Source: Sediminibacillus massiliensis (lineage in GTDB: Bacteria > Bacillota > Bacilli > Bacillales > Amphibacillaceae). Taken from it: a stretch of 64,000 bases of DNA. The translations under genes were made by a program, and so were the position numbers. The notes under the pieces were generated by a model. That model was not told the origin of the DNA and made no database searches. It saw only the letters and a list, made by a program, of their open reading frames with translations. The stretch covers positions 29,624-93,623 of the forward strand of contig NZ_LT732535.1 of the NCBI RefSeq assembly GCF_900156915.1, given 5' to 3'. Shown here in pieces: positions 26,561-37,584 of the stretch (within the stretch, counting starts at the first letter, position 1; every line of letters begins with the position of its first letter).

Positions 26561-27847
26561 ATGTCAGCAAAATGGGAAAAACAAGAAGGAAATCAAGGAC
26601 TTCTTACAGTAGAAGTAGATGCTGAGAAGTTCGACCAAGCGCTAGACCAAGCGTTCAAAAAAGTAGTGAAGCAAGTACAGGTACCGGGCTTCCGTAAGGG
26701 GAAAATGCCAAGAGGCCTTTTTGAACAGCGTTTCGGCGTGGAATCTCTTTATCAAGACGCAGTAGATATCATTCTGCCTGAAGCATATACTAATGCGGTA
26801 GAAGAGGCAGGAATCGAGCCTGTCGATCAGCCTGAAGTAGATATCACTCAAATCGAAAAAGGTAAAAATCTTATTTTCACTGCCCAAGTTACTGTTAAGC
26901 CTGAAGTAAAACTAGGTGAATACAAAGGCTTGGAAGTAGAAGAACAAGATACTGAAGTAACAGATGAAGATGTCGATCAAGAAATCGATCAAATGCGTGA
27001 ACGCCAGGCGGAATTGGTAGTCAAAGAAGAAGGAACTGTTGAAAACGGCGATACAGTAGTTATGGATTTCGAAGGTTTCGTTGATGGAGAAGCATTTGAA
27101 GGCGGACAAGCGGAAAACCATCAATTAGAAATTGGTTCCGGTTCTTTCATTCCAGGTTTTGAAGATCAATTGATCGGAAAAGAAACTGGAGCAGATACGG
27201 AAGTAGAAGTAACTTTCCCTGAAGAGTACCATGCAGAAGAACTTGCAGGAAAAGAAGCAGTATTCAAGGTGAAAATTCATGAAATCAAAGCGAAAGAATT
27301 GCCGGAACTTGACGATGAATTCGCAAAAGATGTCGATGAAGAAGTCGAATCTTTGGAAGAATTGAAAACAAAAACAAAAGAGCGCTTGAAAGAACAAAAA
27401 GAGACAGATGCCGACACTCAAAAGCGTGAATCTTTGGTACAACAAGCTTCCGATAATGCTGAGGTAGATGTTCCTGAAGCTATGGTAACTACTGAGCTTG
27501 ATCGTATGGTAAAAGAGTTTGAACAGCGTCTGCAAATGCAAGGCATGACAATGGATATGTATTATCAGTTCTCCGGAACAGATGAAAATGCGTTGAAAGA
27601 GCAAATGAAAGAAGATGCTGAAAAACGAGTCAAAACAAACTTGACTCTTGAAGCGATTGCTGTTCAGGAAGAATTGGAAGTAACAGACGAAGACGTAGAC
27701 AAAGAGCTTGAATCTATGGCATCAATGTACCAAACAGATGTCGACCAATTAAGACAAATGCTTGGCGGCAACACAGATGCGCTTAAAGAAGACTTGAAAT
27801 TCAAAAAAGCGATTGACTTTTTAGCTGAAAACAGCAAAACTAAATAA
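26561..27847 (+). CDS. tig: Trigger factor
   Basis: Ribosome-bound chaperone and peptidyl-prolyl isomerase of 428 residues, the normal length. The ribosome-binding signature [17 protein letters not shown] lies near 42-58. The FKBP-type PPIase domain spans about 145-245 ([34 protein letters not shown]), and the rest is the helical chaperone body. GTTGGAGGG precedes the ATG. A perfect hairpin terminator follows, so it is separate from clpX. Confidence 0.97.
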   Translation: MSAKWEKQEGNQGLLTVEVDAEKFDQALDQAFKKVVKQVQVPGFRKGKMPRGLFEQRFGVESLYQDAVDIILPEAYTNAVEEAGIEPVDQPEVDITQIEKGKNLIFTAQVTVKPEVKLGEYKGLEVEEQDTEVTDEDVDQEIDQMRERQAELVVKEEGTVENGDTVVMDFEGFVDGEAFEGGQAENHQLEIGSGSFIPGFEDQLIGKETGADTEVEVTFPEEYHAEELAGKEAVFKVKIHEIKAKELPELDDEFAKDVDEEVESLEELKTKTKERLKEQKETDADTQKRESLVQQASDNAEVDVPEAMVTTELDRMVKEFEQRLQMQGMTMDMYYQFSGTDENALKEQMKEDAEKRVKTNLTLEAIAVQEELEVTDEDVDKELESMASMYQTDVDQLRQMLGGNTDALKEDLKFKKAIDFLAENSKTK

Positions 27848-27854
27848 AAATCCT

Positions 27855-27889
27855 GAAAACAAGGTGCGAATAAATCGTACCTTGTTTTC
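27855..27889 (+). terminator. Intrinsic terminator after tig
   Basis: GAAAACAAGGTgCGA, short loop, TCGtACCTTGTTTTC, then TCT; the stem is long and the A/T ends could serve either strand. Confidence 0.75.
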
Positions 27890-28044
27890 TCTATCAAAAG
27901 ATTTTACAATGAAAAGAAGAACGTTATATTCATAAGGAATACATAATTATTTAGTATAAACAGCAATATATTACACATATAATAAAACAATATTAGTTGA
28001 CTTTTTCCGTTCTTTTTACATAATTAAGTGTACAACGTTTTAAT

Positions 28045-28188
28045 CGGTTTATTGGAATCAAGAGTTTTTTCCGTGCAAACGGTTTATTGCTGTTGTTGTA
28101 TGGCAAGACTTTAGGTAGACGGTTCAAAAAGCGCTGAAAGTCTTTAAAATGTTTATTACTTTTTAAAGCAGTCTTTATCTGATATGAT
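28045..28188 (+). promoter_or_regulatory. clpX upstream region with direct repeats and a candidate promoter
   Basis: The 426-base tig-clpX gap contains two direct copies of CGGTTTATTG (28045-28054 and 28080-28089), 35 bases apart, and an extended -10 TGATATGAT (28180-28188) about 85 bases before the clpX ATG. No CIRCE element and no clear CtsR heptad pair were found. TTGACT at 27997-28002 with TAATTA is a weaker alternative promoter. Confidence 0.45.
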
Positions 28189-28273
28189 GAGCTAAAGATA
28201 GAAATAATAACAATCGAAATACTGAATGATTTTTCATATCATTATAGATACTTAAACTCGAGGGGTGAATTTA

Positions 28274-29554
28274 ATGTATAAATTTAATGAAGAAAAAGGC
28301 CAGTTGAAATGTTCTTTTTGCGGTAAAAGTCAAGATCAAGTCCGTAAATTAGTTGCTGGGCCTGGCGTTTATATATGTGATGAATGTATAGAATTATGTA
28401 CCGAAATCGTGGAAGAAGAACTTGGTAATGAGGAAGAAGTAGAATTCAAAGAAATTCCCAAACCACAAGAAATCTGCAACATCCTAGATGATTACGTGAT
28501 CGGCCAGGAAAAAGCGAAGAAAAATTTGTCGGTGGCTGTGTATAATCACTATAAACGGATTAATTCCAGTAAAAGCACGACCGATGACGTCGAGCTGTCC
28601 AAAAGTAACATTGCAATGATAGGGCCGACAGGAAGCGGTAAAACGCTTCTTGCCCAAACATTGGCAAGAATTTTGAATGTACCATTTGCGATAGCAGATG
28701 CCACTTCTTTGACAGAAGCTGGTTATGTCGGGGAAGATGTGGAGAACATTCTTCTTAAATTAATCCAGGCAGCCGATTATGATGTCGAGAAAGCAGAAAA
28801 AGGAATTATTTATATCGATGAGATCGATAAGGTTGCAAGAAAGTCAGAAAACCCGTCGATTACGCGCGATGTTTCCGGTGAAGGTGTACAACAGGCACTT
28901 CTTAAAATTTTGGAAGGAACTGTTGCCAGTGTACCGCCACAAGGTGGACGCAAGCACCCTCATCAAGAGTTCATTCAGATCGACACAACCAATGTGCTTT
29001 TCATCTGTGGAGGAGCTTTCGACGGAGTGGAGCAAATTGTAAAACGACGGTTAGGTAAAAAGGTCATCGGATTTGGTTCGGAAGATGCTAACCAGGATAT
29101 GGACAAAGGAGAACTGCTTTCCAAGGTTCTTCCTGAAGACTTGCTTCGATTTGGCCTCATTCCGGAATTTATCGGCCGTTTACCGGTAATCGGAAGTTTG
29201 GAGCCATTGGACGAAGAGGCGCTTGTCGAAATACTCACTAAACCAAAAAATGCGCTGGTCAAACAGTATCAAAAATTATTCCAAATCGATGATGTTGAGT
29301 TGGAATTTGAAGAAGAGGCCTTGATTGAAATTTCCAAGAAGGCAATTGAAAGAAAGACAGGTGCCCGAGGCTTGCGTTCCATTATTGAGGGTATAATGCT
29401 TGATGTGATGTTTGAACTTCCATCAAGAGATGATATCGAGAAATGCATTATAACCAAGGACACTGTTCTTCTAGAGAATGGCCGTCCAAAATTGGTATTG
29501 AACGACGGCACCGTCAAGGACGAGAATAAAGAATCACCAAAAGAAAGTGCATAA
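28274..29554 (+). CDS. clpX: ATP-dependent Clp protease ATP-binding subunit ClpX
   Basis: AAA+ unfoldase of 426 residues that feeds substrates to ClpP. The N-terminal zinc finger is CSFCGKS...CDEC (residues 12-38). Walker A GPTGSGKT is at 117-124, Walker [10 protein letters not shown] near 177-185, the ClpP-contact loop IGF (KKVIGFGSE) near 263-265, and [10 protein letters not shown] is sensor 2. ATG 28274 lies 6 bases after GAGGGGTG; the GTG at 28265 falls inside that site. Confidence 0.97.
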   Translation: MYKFNEEKGQLKCSFCGKSQDQVRKLVAGPGVYICDECIELCTEIVEEELGNEEEVEFKEIPKPQEICNILDDYVIGQEKAKKNLSVAVYNHYKRINSSKSTTDDVELSKSNIAMIGPTGSGKTLLAQTLARILNVPFAIADATSLTEAGYVGEDVENILLKLIQAADYDVEKAEKGIIYIDEIDKVARKSENPSITRDVSGEGVQQALLKILEGTVASVPPQGGRKHPHQEFIQIDTTNVLFICGGAFDGVEQIVKRRLGKKVIGFGSEDANQDMDKGELLSKVLPEDLLRFGLIPEFIGRLPVIGSLEPLDEEALVEILTKPKNALVKQYQKLFQIDDVELEFEEEALIEISKKAIERKTGARGLRSIIEGIMLDVMFELPSRDDIEKCIITKDTVLLENGRPKLVLNDGTVKDENKESPKESA

Positions 29555-29596
29555 GTAATACAATCGCTAGTTCAATAATAAAGTAAACAGACTGTT

Positions 29597-29632
29597 ATAA
29601 ATCCCTTGTTATATCTATAACAAGGGATTTAT
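29597..29632 (+). terminator. Palindromic terminator after clpX
   Basis: ATAAATCCCTTGTTATA, TC, TATAACAAGGGATTTAT; a nearly perfect 17-bp stem. The rest of the gap before lonA (29633-29820) shows no confident promoter; TATAAA at 29749-29754 is a possible -10. Confidence 0.8.
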
Positions 29633-29820
29633 ATATGGATAGGCGTTTCATCGGCTTGAACAGAAGTTTAGGAGCGGATTTACACAGGAGACCACCTAAC
29701 ATAACAGTTTTGATGGTTAGACATAATGGAAGCTTTTTTTTACACTAGTATAAATGCAATAGATTTGCGAAGTAATAAACGGAGAGAATTAATTCGTTAG
29801 TCAACAATGGAGGTGCCAAA

Positions 29821-32154
29821 ATGACAGCAGAAAGCAGAATCCAAATACCCCTCCTGCCATTAAGAGGTTTGTTGGTTTTCCCTTCCATGGTATTGCACCT
29901 GGATGTCGGGCGCGAAAAGTCTGTAAATGCCCTGGAGAAAGCTATGATGGATGACCATCATATTTTTCTGGCTGCACAGAAAGAAAGCGGTATAGATGAA
30001 CCGAGCAGGCAAGATATTTACCGGATAGGTACAATGGCGAAAGTGAAACAAATGTTGAAGCTGCCCAATGGTACAATCAGGGTTCTCGTGGAAGGATTGT
30101 ACAGAGCAGAAATAGTCCAATTCCTCGATGATGAGGACCAGTTTGAGGTGGAGATACAGGAATTTAAAGAAGTTCATGGGGAGACGAATGAAGAAGAGGC
30201 TCTAATGCGTTCACTGCTTGGGCAATTTGAGCAGTACATAAAGGTATCTAAGAAAGTGAGCCAGGAAACCCTGTCCACTGTTACGGACATCGATGAACCT
30301 GGCAGGCTCGCAGATATAATCACTTCTCATTTATCTTTAAAGCTCAAGGATAAGCAGGAAGTACTGGAAATGGAAGTTGTCACAGAACGATTGAACCATC
30401 TAATCCAGCTCATCACAAACGAGCGTGAAGTTCTCAATCTTGAGAAGAAAATCGGTCAACGAGTAAAAAAGTCAATGGAAAAGACACAGAAAGAATATTA
30501 TCTTAGAGAGCAGATGAAGGCTATCCAATCCGAGTTGGGGGACAAAGACGGAAAATCGTCCGAAATCTCTCAGTTGAAAGATCAGATCAAAGAATCCGAC
30601 ATGCCGGAGAGGGTCCAGGAAGTAGCTTACAAAGAGTTGGACAGATATGAGAAAATCCCTCAAAGCTCTGCTGAAAGCTCTGTCATCAGGAATTATATTG
30701 ACTGGCTGATCACACTTCCATGGACAAGCAAGACAGAGGATAACCTTGATGTCAATCATGCTGAAAAAATTCTTGACGAAGATCATTATGGCTTGGAAAA
30801 AGTTAAAGAACGGGTGCTTGAATACCTGGCAGTTCAGCAGCTTACACAGACGATCAAAGGGCCGATTCTTTGTTTAGTTGGACCTCCTGGTGTAGGTAAG
30901 ACTTCACTTGCACAGTCGATTGCCCGTGCAATCAACCGGAACTTTGTCCGGATTTCTCTCGGTGGTGTTAGAGACGAAGCAGAAATCAGGGGACACAGAA
31001 GGACTTATGTAGGGGCGATGCCCGGTCGAATCATCCAAGGGATGAAAAAAGCGAAAACAGTCAATCCGATATTCCTTTTAGATGAAATAGATAAAATGGC
31101 CAGCGACTTTCGCGGTGACCCTTCGTCGGCAATGCTGGAAGTTCTCGACCCAGAACAAAACAGCACTTTCAGTGACCACTTCATTGAGGAAACATACGAT
31201 TTATCCAATGTGATGTTCATTGCTACTGCCAACAATTTACAATCGATTCCTGGTCCATTGCTGGACAGGATGGAACTCATCTCTATTGCAGGATATACGG
31301 AAGTGGAAAAGCTTCATATTGCAAAAGAACACTTACTGCCTAAGCAGGTCAAAGAAAATGGTTTGAGTAAGGGACAGTTGCAAATTCGGGATGAGGCGTT
31401 GGTTAAATTAATCAGAACGTACACAAGGGAAGCAGGCGTCCGCAGTTTGGAACGGCAGCTCGCTTCGATTTGCAGGAAAGCCGCCAAGTTGATTGTTTCG
31501 GAAAATAAAAAGAAAGTCGTGGTAACGGAAAAACAACTTGAGACACTCTTAGGTAAGCCGAAGTTCCGTTATGGAAGAATGGAAGAAGAGGACCAAGTTG
31601 GAGCGGCCACAGGACTGGCATACACTGCTGCGGGAGGAGACACTTTATCTATCGAAGTATCGCTATCTCCTGGAAAAGGGAAGTTGACTCTGACCGGAAA
31701 ACTGGGCGATGTGATGAAAGAATCTGCACAAGCTGCTTTCAGTTATATTCGGTCTAGAGCTGAGACACTTCATATTGAACAGGATTTTCACGAGAAAAAT
31801 GATATTCACATTCATGTACCGGAAGGGGCCACCCCAAAGGACGGACCTTCTGCCGGAATCACGATGGCGACCGCTCTTGTTTCAGCTTTGACCGGCCGTC
31901 CTGTCAAAAAAGAAGTCGGCATGACAGGAGAGATTACCTTGCGGGGGAGAGTACTACCTATTGGCGGGCTGAAAGAAAAATCACTTAGTGCCCACCGAGC
32001 CGGGATTTCAACTGTGATTATCCCTGCAGACAATGAGAAAGACTTAGAGGACATCCCAAAGAGTGTCAGAGAGGGCTTGACTTTTATCCCTGTCAGACAT
32101 CTGGATGAGGTTCTCAAACATGCGTTAGCGGAGGAGAAGTATGAAAGTAACTGA
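29821..32154 (+). CDS. lonA: ATP-dependent protease Lon
   Basis: Cytoplasmic quality-control protease of 777 residues. N-terminal substrate domain ([23 protein letters not shown]), long coiled coil near 200-270, AAA+ domain with Walker A GPPGVGKT at 354-361 and LLDEIDKM, then the proteolytic domain. The catalytic dyad is Ser677 (KDGPSAG) and Lys718 (GGLKEKSL). GGAGGTG precedes the ATG. It lies directly after clpX; the lonB gene that separates them in B. subtilis is absent. Confidence 0.97.
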   Translation: MTAESRIQIPLLPLRGLLVFPSMVLHLDVGREKSVNALEKAMMDDHHIFLAAQKESGIDEPSRQDIYRIGTMAKVKQMLKLPNGTIRVLVEGLYRAEIVQFLDDEDQFEVEIQEFKEVHGETNEEEALMRSLLGQFEQYIKVSKKVSQETLSTVTDIDEPGRLADIITSHLSLKLKDKQEVLEMEVVTERLNHLIQLITNEREVLNLEKKIGQRVKKSMEKTQKEYYLREQMKAIQSELGDKDGKSSEISQLKDQIKESDMPERVQEVAYKELDRYEKIPQSSAESSVIRNYIDWLITLPWTSKTEDNLDVNHAEKILDEDHYGLEKVKERVLEYLAVQQLTQTIKGPILCLVGPPGVGKTSLAQSIARAINRNFVRISLGGVRDEAEIRGHRRTYVGAMPGRIIQGMKKAKTVNPIFLLDEIDKMASDFRGDPSSAMLEVLDPEQNSTFSDHFIEETYDLSNVMFIATANNLQSIPGPLLDRMELISIAGYTEVEKLHIAKEHLLPKQVKENGLSKGQLQIRDEALVKLIRTYTREAGVRSLERQLASICRKAAKLIVSENKKKVVVTEKQLETLLGKPKFRYGRMEEEDQVGAATGLAYTAAGGDTLSIEVSLSPGKGKLTLTGKLGDVMKESAQAAFSYIRSRAETLHIEQDFHEKNDIHIHVPEGATPKDGPSAGITMATALVSALTGRPVKKEVGMTGEITLRGRVLPIGGLKEKSLSAHRAGISTVIIPADNEKDLEDIPKSVREGLTFIPVRHLDEVLKHALAEEKYESN

Positions 32155-32722
32155 AGCAGAAATTGTAATAAGTGCTGTATCTAAAAAGCAATATCCGGAT
32201 GATCAATTGCCGGAAATAGCTTTGGCAGGAAGATCGAATGTAGGCAAATCTTCCTTTATCAATAAAATGATCAACCGAAAAAGTCTGGCACGTACATCCT
32301 CAAAACCCGGTAAAACACAGACATTGAATTTTTATAAAATAAATGAGGCTTTTTATTTTGTAGATGTACCAGGTTACGGCTATGCCAAGGTTTCCAAAAA
32401 AGAACGGGAAGCCTGGGGGAAGATGATGGAGGAGTATTTCACCCAGAGAGAGAATTTGAAAATGACCGTACTGGTAGTGGATATAAGGCATGAACCCACA
32501 GCCGATGACAGAAGAATGTATGATTTTTTAAAGTACTATGAACTCCCTGTCACTGTAGTGGCGACTAAACTAGACAAAATCCCAAAAGGTAAACGGGTAA
32601 AACATTTACAAAGGACGATAAAAACTCTGGAAGTAGAGGCAGACGATATCGTCATTCCTTTTTCTGCCGAGACAGCAGAGGGTAAGGATGACGCTTGGAA
32701 GATTCTCCAAAAATATTTATAA
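32141..32722 (+). CDS. engB: Ribosome biogenesis GTPase EngB (YsxC)
   Basis: GTPase of 193 residues required for 50S assembly. G1 GRSNVGKSS is near 30-38, G2 threonine in [13 protein letters not shown]3 DVPGYG, G4 TKLDK and G5 FSAET. The ATG overlaps the end of lonA by 14 bases and has GGAGGAG upstream, indicating translational coupling with lonA as in other Bacilli. Confidence 0.96.
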   Translation: MKVTEAEIVISAVSKKQYPDDQLPEIALAGRSNVGKSSFINKMINRKSLARTSSKPGKTQTLNFYKINEAFYFVDVPGYGYAKVSKKEREAWGKMMEEYFTQRENLKMTVLVVDIRHEPTADDRRMYDFLKYYELPVTVVATKLDKIPKGKRVKHLQRTIKTLEVEADDIVIPFSAETAEGKDDAWKILQKYL

Positions 32723-32723
32723 C

Positions 32724-32756
32724 AAACAGCCTCCGGTTACGCTGGAGGCTGTTTTT
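32724..32756 (+). terminator. Intrinsic terminator after engB
   Basis: AAACAGCCTCC, loop GGTTACGCT, GGAGGCTGTTT, then TT. The flanking A and T tracts would allow it to serve the convergent gene too. Confidence 0.9.
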
Positions 32757-32770
32757 GGATAAAATGATGT

Positions 32771-33262
32771 TTATTTTTTCTTATACAAGAGAAAACCACC
32801 TACAAGGATAAGAATGAGCGGCCAGAAGTTTTCCATCAAGCGCACCGCTTCATTTACCCATACATACCAACCGGGCTTACCGATAGAAAAGATGGACATT
32901 AAAGCTATAGAGATCAGCAGAAGACCGGGTAGTAGTCCTTTTTTTGTTTTCTGAAACTTGACGAGAAATGCTAAACCAATGATCAATGGATACGCGCCCC
33001 AGTGATCAATCCAGAAGCGATAATGCCTTAAACCGAAAAAGTGAAGCCCAAGACCAATTAATATGGTTCCGGGGAATAAATTTTTATAGTCCTTGGAAAA
33101 GTAACTATAGAGTAAAAACACGATACCGATAATCATCAACAAGGTGGGCCAGGAATAGAAATCAGTAAAAAAGGGAATTTTCAATTGCCTGAGTAAAAAG
33201 TAGGCCCCAATTCCGATTAAAAGGAACCCTGAGAACAAATTTTGTTTTTTCAAAACAGCCAT
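32771..33262 (-). CDS. LiaI/LiaF-like transmembrane protein
   Basis: Protein of 163 residues with at least five hydrophobic stretches and short charged loops, resembling the LiaI-LiaF-type membrane region (for example GFLLIGIGAYFLLRQL and FPGTILIGLGLHFFG, repeated units of GxxLIxxGxxF). Such regions occur in cell-envelope stress proteins, but no function is known for this one. The ATG abuts GGAGG; the TTG at codon 4 (33253) is at better spacing and may be the real start. It is convergent with engB and divergent from hemA. Confidence 0.8.
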   Translation of the reverse strand: MAVLKKQNLFSGFLLIGIGAYFLLRQLKIPFFTDFYSWPTLLMIIGIVFLLYSYFSKDYKNLFPGTILIGLGLHFFGLRHYRFWIDHWGAYPLIIGLAFLVKFQKTKKGLLPGLLLISIALMSIFSIGKPGWYVWVNEAVRLMENFWPLILILVGGFLLYKKK

Positions 33263-33272
33263 CCTCCGTAGA

Positions 33273-33287
33273 TTGTAATGATTATTA
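33273..33287. promoter_or_regulatory. PerR/Fur-like operator candidate
   Basis: TTGTAATGATTATTA matches 12 of 14 defined positions of the PerR box TTATAATnATTATAA. It lies just upstream of the reverse-strand membrane protein and about 150 bases before the hemA -10 region. The hemA operon is a PerR target in B. subtilis, which gives some support; the distance from the promoter weakens it. Confidence 0.4.
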
Positions 33288-33437
33288 CTTAGTATTAATT
33301 TCTTGATTAAATGTTACTTGTATGATAAAGTACAAAAGGATTAAAAATTAGCAAGGAAGAGTGAAACACCTCGTTCTTATCCTAACATATAGTTTCAGAT
33401 TCTGTTCACAAATTCCGTGAAGACGATGAAACAAAAA

Positions 33438-33446
33438 TGGTATAAT
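33438..33446 (+). promoter_or_regulatory. Candidate extended -10 promoter of hemA
   Basis: TGGTATAAT (TATAAT at 33441-33446) is a good extended -10; no convincing -35 is visible at the usual distance. The leader to hemA would be about 115 bases. Confidence 0.6.
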
Positions 33447-33565
33447 GAAACTTGAATGCTTTATGGTATCAACCTTTCTTGATATTCAATCTTTGAGGGA
33501 CAAACTCACCTAAAAAAAGGAAGATCCTTTGTTCCATGTGAATGATTTTGTGGGGGTAGATAGAG

Positions 33566-34933
33566 ATGCATATATTAGTGGTCGGATTAAATTATAGAAC
33601 AGCCCCTGTTGAAGTAAGGGAGAAGCTCACTTTTGAGGATCAGGATGTTGCGAAGGCAATGAAATCGCTGAATGAACAAAAAAGTGTGTTGGAAAATGTG
33701 ATTATATCCACATGTAACAGGACAGAAATTTACGCAGTGGTTGACCAGCTCCATACAGGGCGATATTATATTAAGCAATTTTTGGCGAACTGGTTTGAAA
33801 CAGATAAAGAGGTGTTTTCCCCTCATTTGGCAATTTATGAAGGGGATGGAGCGGTCGAGCATCTTTTTAAAGTCACCAGTGGATTAGATTCGATGGTGCT
33901 TGGAGAAACACAAATACTGGGTCAGATGAAGCAAGCTTTTCAACTAGCCCAACAATCCGGCACTACAGGTACGATATACAACCAACTGTTTAAACAAGCC
34001 ATAACTCTGGCAAAACGCGGACATAATGAAACGGAAATAGGCGAGAGTGCTGTTTCTGTCAGTTATGCTGCTGTAGAGCTTGCCAAGAAAATATTTGGTG
34101 ATTTACTGAACAAACATGTTGTCATACTCGGAGCCGGAAAAATGGGTGAACTTGCTGCCAAAAATTTAAAAGGCTCTGGTGTCGAGGAAGTGACCGTCGT
34201 AAATCGCACTTTGGCAAAAGCTAAAGCCCTTGCCGATAAATTTGATGGAAAGTCCGAATCGATGGAAGCACTGACAGATGTTCTTCAAGATGCAGACATA
34301 CTGATCAGTTCTACAGGTGCCAAGGAATATGTCATTACGAAAGAACTCCTGGCTTCTGTCCATAAACAAAGAAAAGGGCGCCCGTTGTTCTTGGTCGATA
34401 TAGCCGTGCCTAGAGATCTTGATCCGCAACTCGCGAATTTGGAAAGTGTATTCCTTTATGATATCGATGATTTGCAAGGAATCGTCGATGCAAACCTGGA
34501 AGCGAGAAGAAAAGCCTCCGAAGCGATAGAATTGATGATCGAAAAGGAAATCGTCGAATTTAAAGAGTGGTTGCAGACAATCGGGGTCGTCCCTGTAATT
34601 TCCGCTTTAAGAGAAAAAGCGTTGACTATCCAAGCAGAGACGATGAAAAGCATTGAAAGAAAGATGCCTGACTTATCGGATCGGGAAAGAAAAGTGCTGA
34701 ATAAACATACTAAAAGTATCATCAATCAAATGTTGAAAGAGCCGATTCTTCAAGCGAAGGAATTGGCGGCACAGCCTGATGCAGATGAATCACTGCAAAT
34801 GTTCATGCAGATTTTCGGTATACAGGAATTGGTCCAGTCCGAAGTGCAGAAACAAGATAAAAACAATGTTGTTTCCTTTGACAAAAGTGGCGGACTTACT
34901 TTTCCTGCCATGAAGAGCGTGTCGACAAACTAA
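33566..34933 (+). CDS. hemA: Glutamyl-tRNA reductase
   Basis: First committed enzyme of haem synthesis by the C5 route: reduces glutamyl-tRNA(Glu) to glutamate-1-semialdehyde with NADPH. Of 455 residues. The catalytic Cys50 is in [23 protein letters not shown] and [16 protein letters not shown] are conserved; the NADPH fold shows [16 protein letters not shown] near 190-206; the C-terminal dimerisation domain follows. It starts the hemAXCDBL operon. Confidence 0.97.
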   Translation: MHILVVGLNYRTAPVEVREKLTFEDQDVAKAMKSLNEQKSVLENVIISTCNRTEIYAVVDQLHTGRYYIKQFLANWFETDKEVFSPHLAIYEGDGAVEHLFKVTSGLDSMVLGETQILGQMKQAFQLAQQSGTTGTIYNQLFKQAITLAKRGHNETEIGESAVSVSYAAVELAKKIFGDLLNKHVVILGAGKMGELAAKNLKGSGVEEVTVVNRTLAKAKALADKFDGKSESMEALTDVLQDADILISSTGAKEYVITKELLASVHKQRKGRPLFLVDIAVPRDLDPQLANLESVFLYDIDDLQGIVDANLEARRKASEAIELMIEKEIVEFKEWLQTIGVVPVISALREKALTIQAETMKSIERKMPDLSDRERKVLNKHTKSIINQMLKEPILQAKELAAQPDADESLQMFMQIFGIQELVQSEVQKQDKNNVVSFDKSGGLTFPAMKSVSTN

Positions 34934-34981
34934 ACTGGGATCGTTTTGTTGTTCAGTTTAAATAGTGAAAGGATTTCCCTT

Positions 34982-35800
34982 ATGCTAGAAATAAAGTGGC
35001 TTTACGAATTCATCCTTATTATTTATGGCGCTAGTGTGATGGGATACTTTATAGATTTTATACAATTCAACCGGAAGGCAAACCGGATAGCCTTCTGGTT
35101 GCTTAGTATGGTTTGGATATTACAAACCTTTTTTTTATTATTTCAACTTTTGACAAAAGAAAGTTTTCCAGTGCTGAATATATATGATGGATTGTATTTT
35201 TATTCGTGGATATTGGTAACATTTTCTTTACTGATCAACCGATTTTTCCGTGTTGATCTGTTGGTTTTTTTCACTAACCTATTAGGTTTTTTTATCATGC
35301 TTCTCCATATCGGAGCTACAGCCCAATTGGAGGAAACCGAGCATGGAGTGTACCTTGTCGGCGAATTATTGATAGCTCACATAAGCCTCGCCTTGTTGTC
35401 TTATGGATTCTTTACTTTATCCTTTATTATTTCTGTGATGTATTTACTTCAATATCGACTGCTAAAGGAGAAAAAGGGCTATAAATGGCTGGGCAGGTTC
35501 GGCGGGCTGAACAAACTCGACAAACTTTCATTTCATACGATTACTATCGGTGTTCCGTCATTGATGATTTCCATCATACTGGGAGTAGTCTGGGCGTACT
35601 CGTCAGGAGCCGAATTCTATTGGTATGATTTTAAAACAATTGGTTCTATAATAGTATTACTTGTTTATATGATTCATTTATTTTTGCGATTGGTCCGGGG
35701 CTATCAGGGCAGGGCGATAGCCATATTCAATTCTGCTGCCTTTTTAATTTTATTAGTGAATTTTTTTCTGTTCGGTACAATGTCAAACTTCCATTTTTGA
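34982..35800 (+). CDS. hemX: HemX membrane protein
   Basis: Integral membrane protein of 272 residues with about eight hydrophobic spans, related to the cytochrome c assembly (CcsA/CcmC) family. In B. subtilis HemX lowers HemA protein level. ATG 34982 has AAAGGA 8 bases upstream; the TTG-started extension from 34946 lacks one. It lies between hemA and hemC as expected. Confidence 0.92.
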   Translation: MLEIKWLYEFILIIYGASVMGYFIDFIQFNRKANRIAFWLLSMVWILQTFFLLFQLLTKESFPVLNIYDGLYFYSWILVTFSLLINRFFRVDLLVFFTNLLGFFIMLLHIGATAQLEETEHGVYLVGELLIAHISLALLSYGFFTLSFIISVMYLLQYRLLKEKKGYKWLGRFGGLNKLDKLSFHTITIGVPSLMISIILGVVWAYSSGAEFYWYDFKTIGSIIVLLVYMIHLFLRLVRGYQGRAIAIFNSAAFLILLVNFFLFGTMSNFHF

Positions 35801-35856
35801 TAGTGAAATAGTCAACGAAAGCATTAAATCTTAATTCATGACAGGAGGACTAACAC

Positions 35857-36786
35857 ATGCGCAAGATGGTAATTGGATCCAGAAAGAGCAACCTGGCTTT
35901 AACCCAGACGGAATGGGTGATTGAACAGTTGAAAAAAGCCGGAGCGCCCTATGATTTCGAAATAAAGAAAATCGTGACGAAAGGGGATAAAATCCTCGAT
36001 GTAACCCTATCGAAAGTAGGAGGGAAAGGGCTGTTTGTAAAGGAAATTGAACAAGCAATGTTCGATAAAGAGATTGATATGGCTGTTCATAGTATGAAAG
36101 ATATGCCTGCGGAAATACCGGAGGGGCTGACGATTGCAACGATACCTGTCCGGGAAGATCATCGTGATGCATTTGTATCCAATAACAAAGTATTATTGAA
36201 GGACTTGCCTAAAGGTGCCGTCGTGGGTACAAGCAGCTTGAGGAGAGCCGCTCAGGTGCTTGCCGCCAGACCCGATTTGGAGATTAAATCGATCCGGGGC
36301 AATATCGACACGCGTTTAAGAAAGTTGGAAGAAGAAGATTATGATGCAATTGTCCTTGCAGCTGCAGGTTTGATCCGCATGGGATGGGGCGAGGAAGTTG
36401 TCACGGAGTATCTGGAACCAGAAGTTTGCGTTCCGGCAGTCGGCCAAGGTGCACTTGCGATAGAGTGCCGTGAGGACGACGCTGAATTAAGAGAACTGCT
36501 TGATAAAATCAATGACGATTATACAGCCAGGACTGTCGCTGCTGAGCGGACCTTTTTGCACTTATTGAACGGAGGTTGTCAAGTGCCGATAGGAGGCTAT
36601 GCCTACTTGGAAGGAGACGACGTCATATTGACTGCCTTAGTAGCAACATCCGATGGAAAGACCGTCCTTAAAGAAGTTGTCCGCGGTGAAGATCCTGTGG
36701 CAGTCGGCGAGGAAGCAGCAGTTCGGATGAAAAAACGCGGCGCACAAGAAATAGTCGACGATGCAAGAGAGGAGCTTGACCAGTAA
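35857..36786 (+). CDS. hemC: Porphobilinogen deaminase
   Basis: Joins four porphobilinogens into hydroxymethylbilane; 309 residues. [16 protein letters not shown] at the N-terminus, [19 protein letters not shown], and Cys241 ([10 protein letters not shown]), which carries the dipyrromethane cofactor. ACAGGAGG precedes the ATG. The stop overlaps the hemD start (TAATG). Confidence 0.97.
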   Translation: MRKMVIGSRKSNLALTQTEWVIEQLKKAGAPYDFEIKKIVTKGDKILDVTLSKVGGKGLFVKEIEQAMFDKEIDMAVHSMKDMPAEIPEGLTIATIPVREDHRDAFVSNNKVLLKDLPKGAVVGTSSLRRAAQVLAARPDLEIKSIRGNIDTRLRKLEEEDYDAIVLAAAGLIRMGWGEEVVTEYLEPEVCVPAVGQGALAIECREDDAELRELLDKINDDYTARTVAAERTFLHLLNGGCQVPIGGYAYLEGDDVILTALVATSDGKTVLKEVVRGEDPVAVGEEAAVRMKKRGAQEIVDDAREELDQ

Positions 36787-37574
36787 TGGACAAGCCTCTT
36801 CTCGGTAAAAAAATTCTTGTGACACGCGGGAAACAGCAAGCAAAATTGTTTTCTGACAAGATAGAAGCGGAAGGTGCGCTGCCATTTGTTGTCCCGTTAT
36901 TGAAGTTCAAAATGAGAGAATCACAAGAAAACCATGCAATATTTTCTAAACTTCACGAATTTAGTTGGATATTCTTCACGAGTGCCAATGGCGTGAAGTT
37001 TTTTTTCGAGCAATGCAAGTTTCATCATGTTACCCTTGAGGATTTAAAGTCCAAGAGATTCGCAGTAATCGGAAAAAAAACGGAACATAAGCTACATACT
37101 TACGGGTTACGGGCGGATTTCCTTCCGGATACCTTCAACGGAAGAACAATGGTTGATCAATTCCTGAATGACCACTCCGAACCAGGATCTATATTGCTGA
37201 CAGTAGGGAATATCTCTAGAAATGAGATTGCCAGCGAACTTGAAAGACAGCAAGTTCTTTTCCAGAAAGCGGTTGTTTATGATACTCTATGGAATGGAGA
37301 CGAGAAAGAAGAGCTGCTTGCTTATATGGAAAAAGCTGAGATTGACGCTTATACATTTACGAGTCCGTCCAGTTTGAAGTCCTTCTGCCGGATAGCTCGC
37401 GATAGACCAGAGTTGTTTCGAACGGTTAAAGAACAGGCTCTTTGTGTCTGTATAGGCCCGACAACGGGTGAAGCGGCTTGCCGTGCAGGGTTCCATCATG
37501 TACTCGTACCTGATGAGTACACGGTGGAAGGAATGATCAACAAAATGAGGAGTTATTATAAACGGAAAGGATAA
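36786..37574 (+). CDS. hemD: Uroporphyrinogen-III synthase
   Basis: Closes and rearranges hydroxymethylbilane into uroporphyrinogen III; 262 residues, as usual for this poorly conserved family. Recognisable are [51 protein letters not shown] and the second-domain [12 protein letters not shown] and [10 protein letters not shown]. The ATG shares its A with the hemC stop TAA, indicating translational coupling. Confidence 0.93.
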   Translation: MDKPLLGKKILVTRGKQQAKLFSDKIEAEGALPFVVPLLKFKMRESQENHAIFSKLHEFSWIFFTSANGVKFFFEQCKFHHVTLEDLKSKRFAVIGKKTEHKLHTYGLRADFLPDTFNGRTMVDQFLNDHSEPGSILLTVGNISRNEIASELERQQVLFQKAVVYDTLWNGDEKEELLAYMEKAEIDAYTFTSPSSLKSFCRIARDRPELFRTVKEQALCVCIGPTTGEAACRAGFHHVLVPDEYTVEGMINKMRSYYKRKG

Positions 37575-37584
37575 GGTGGTTCTA

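Noticed and set aside
27848-28273. CIRCE or CtsR heat-shock operator before clpX
   Set aside because: Neither the CIRCE inverted repeat nor paired GGTCAAA heptads could be found.
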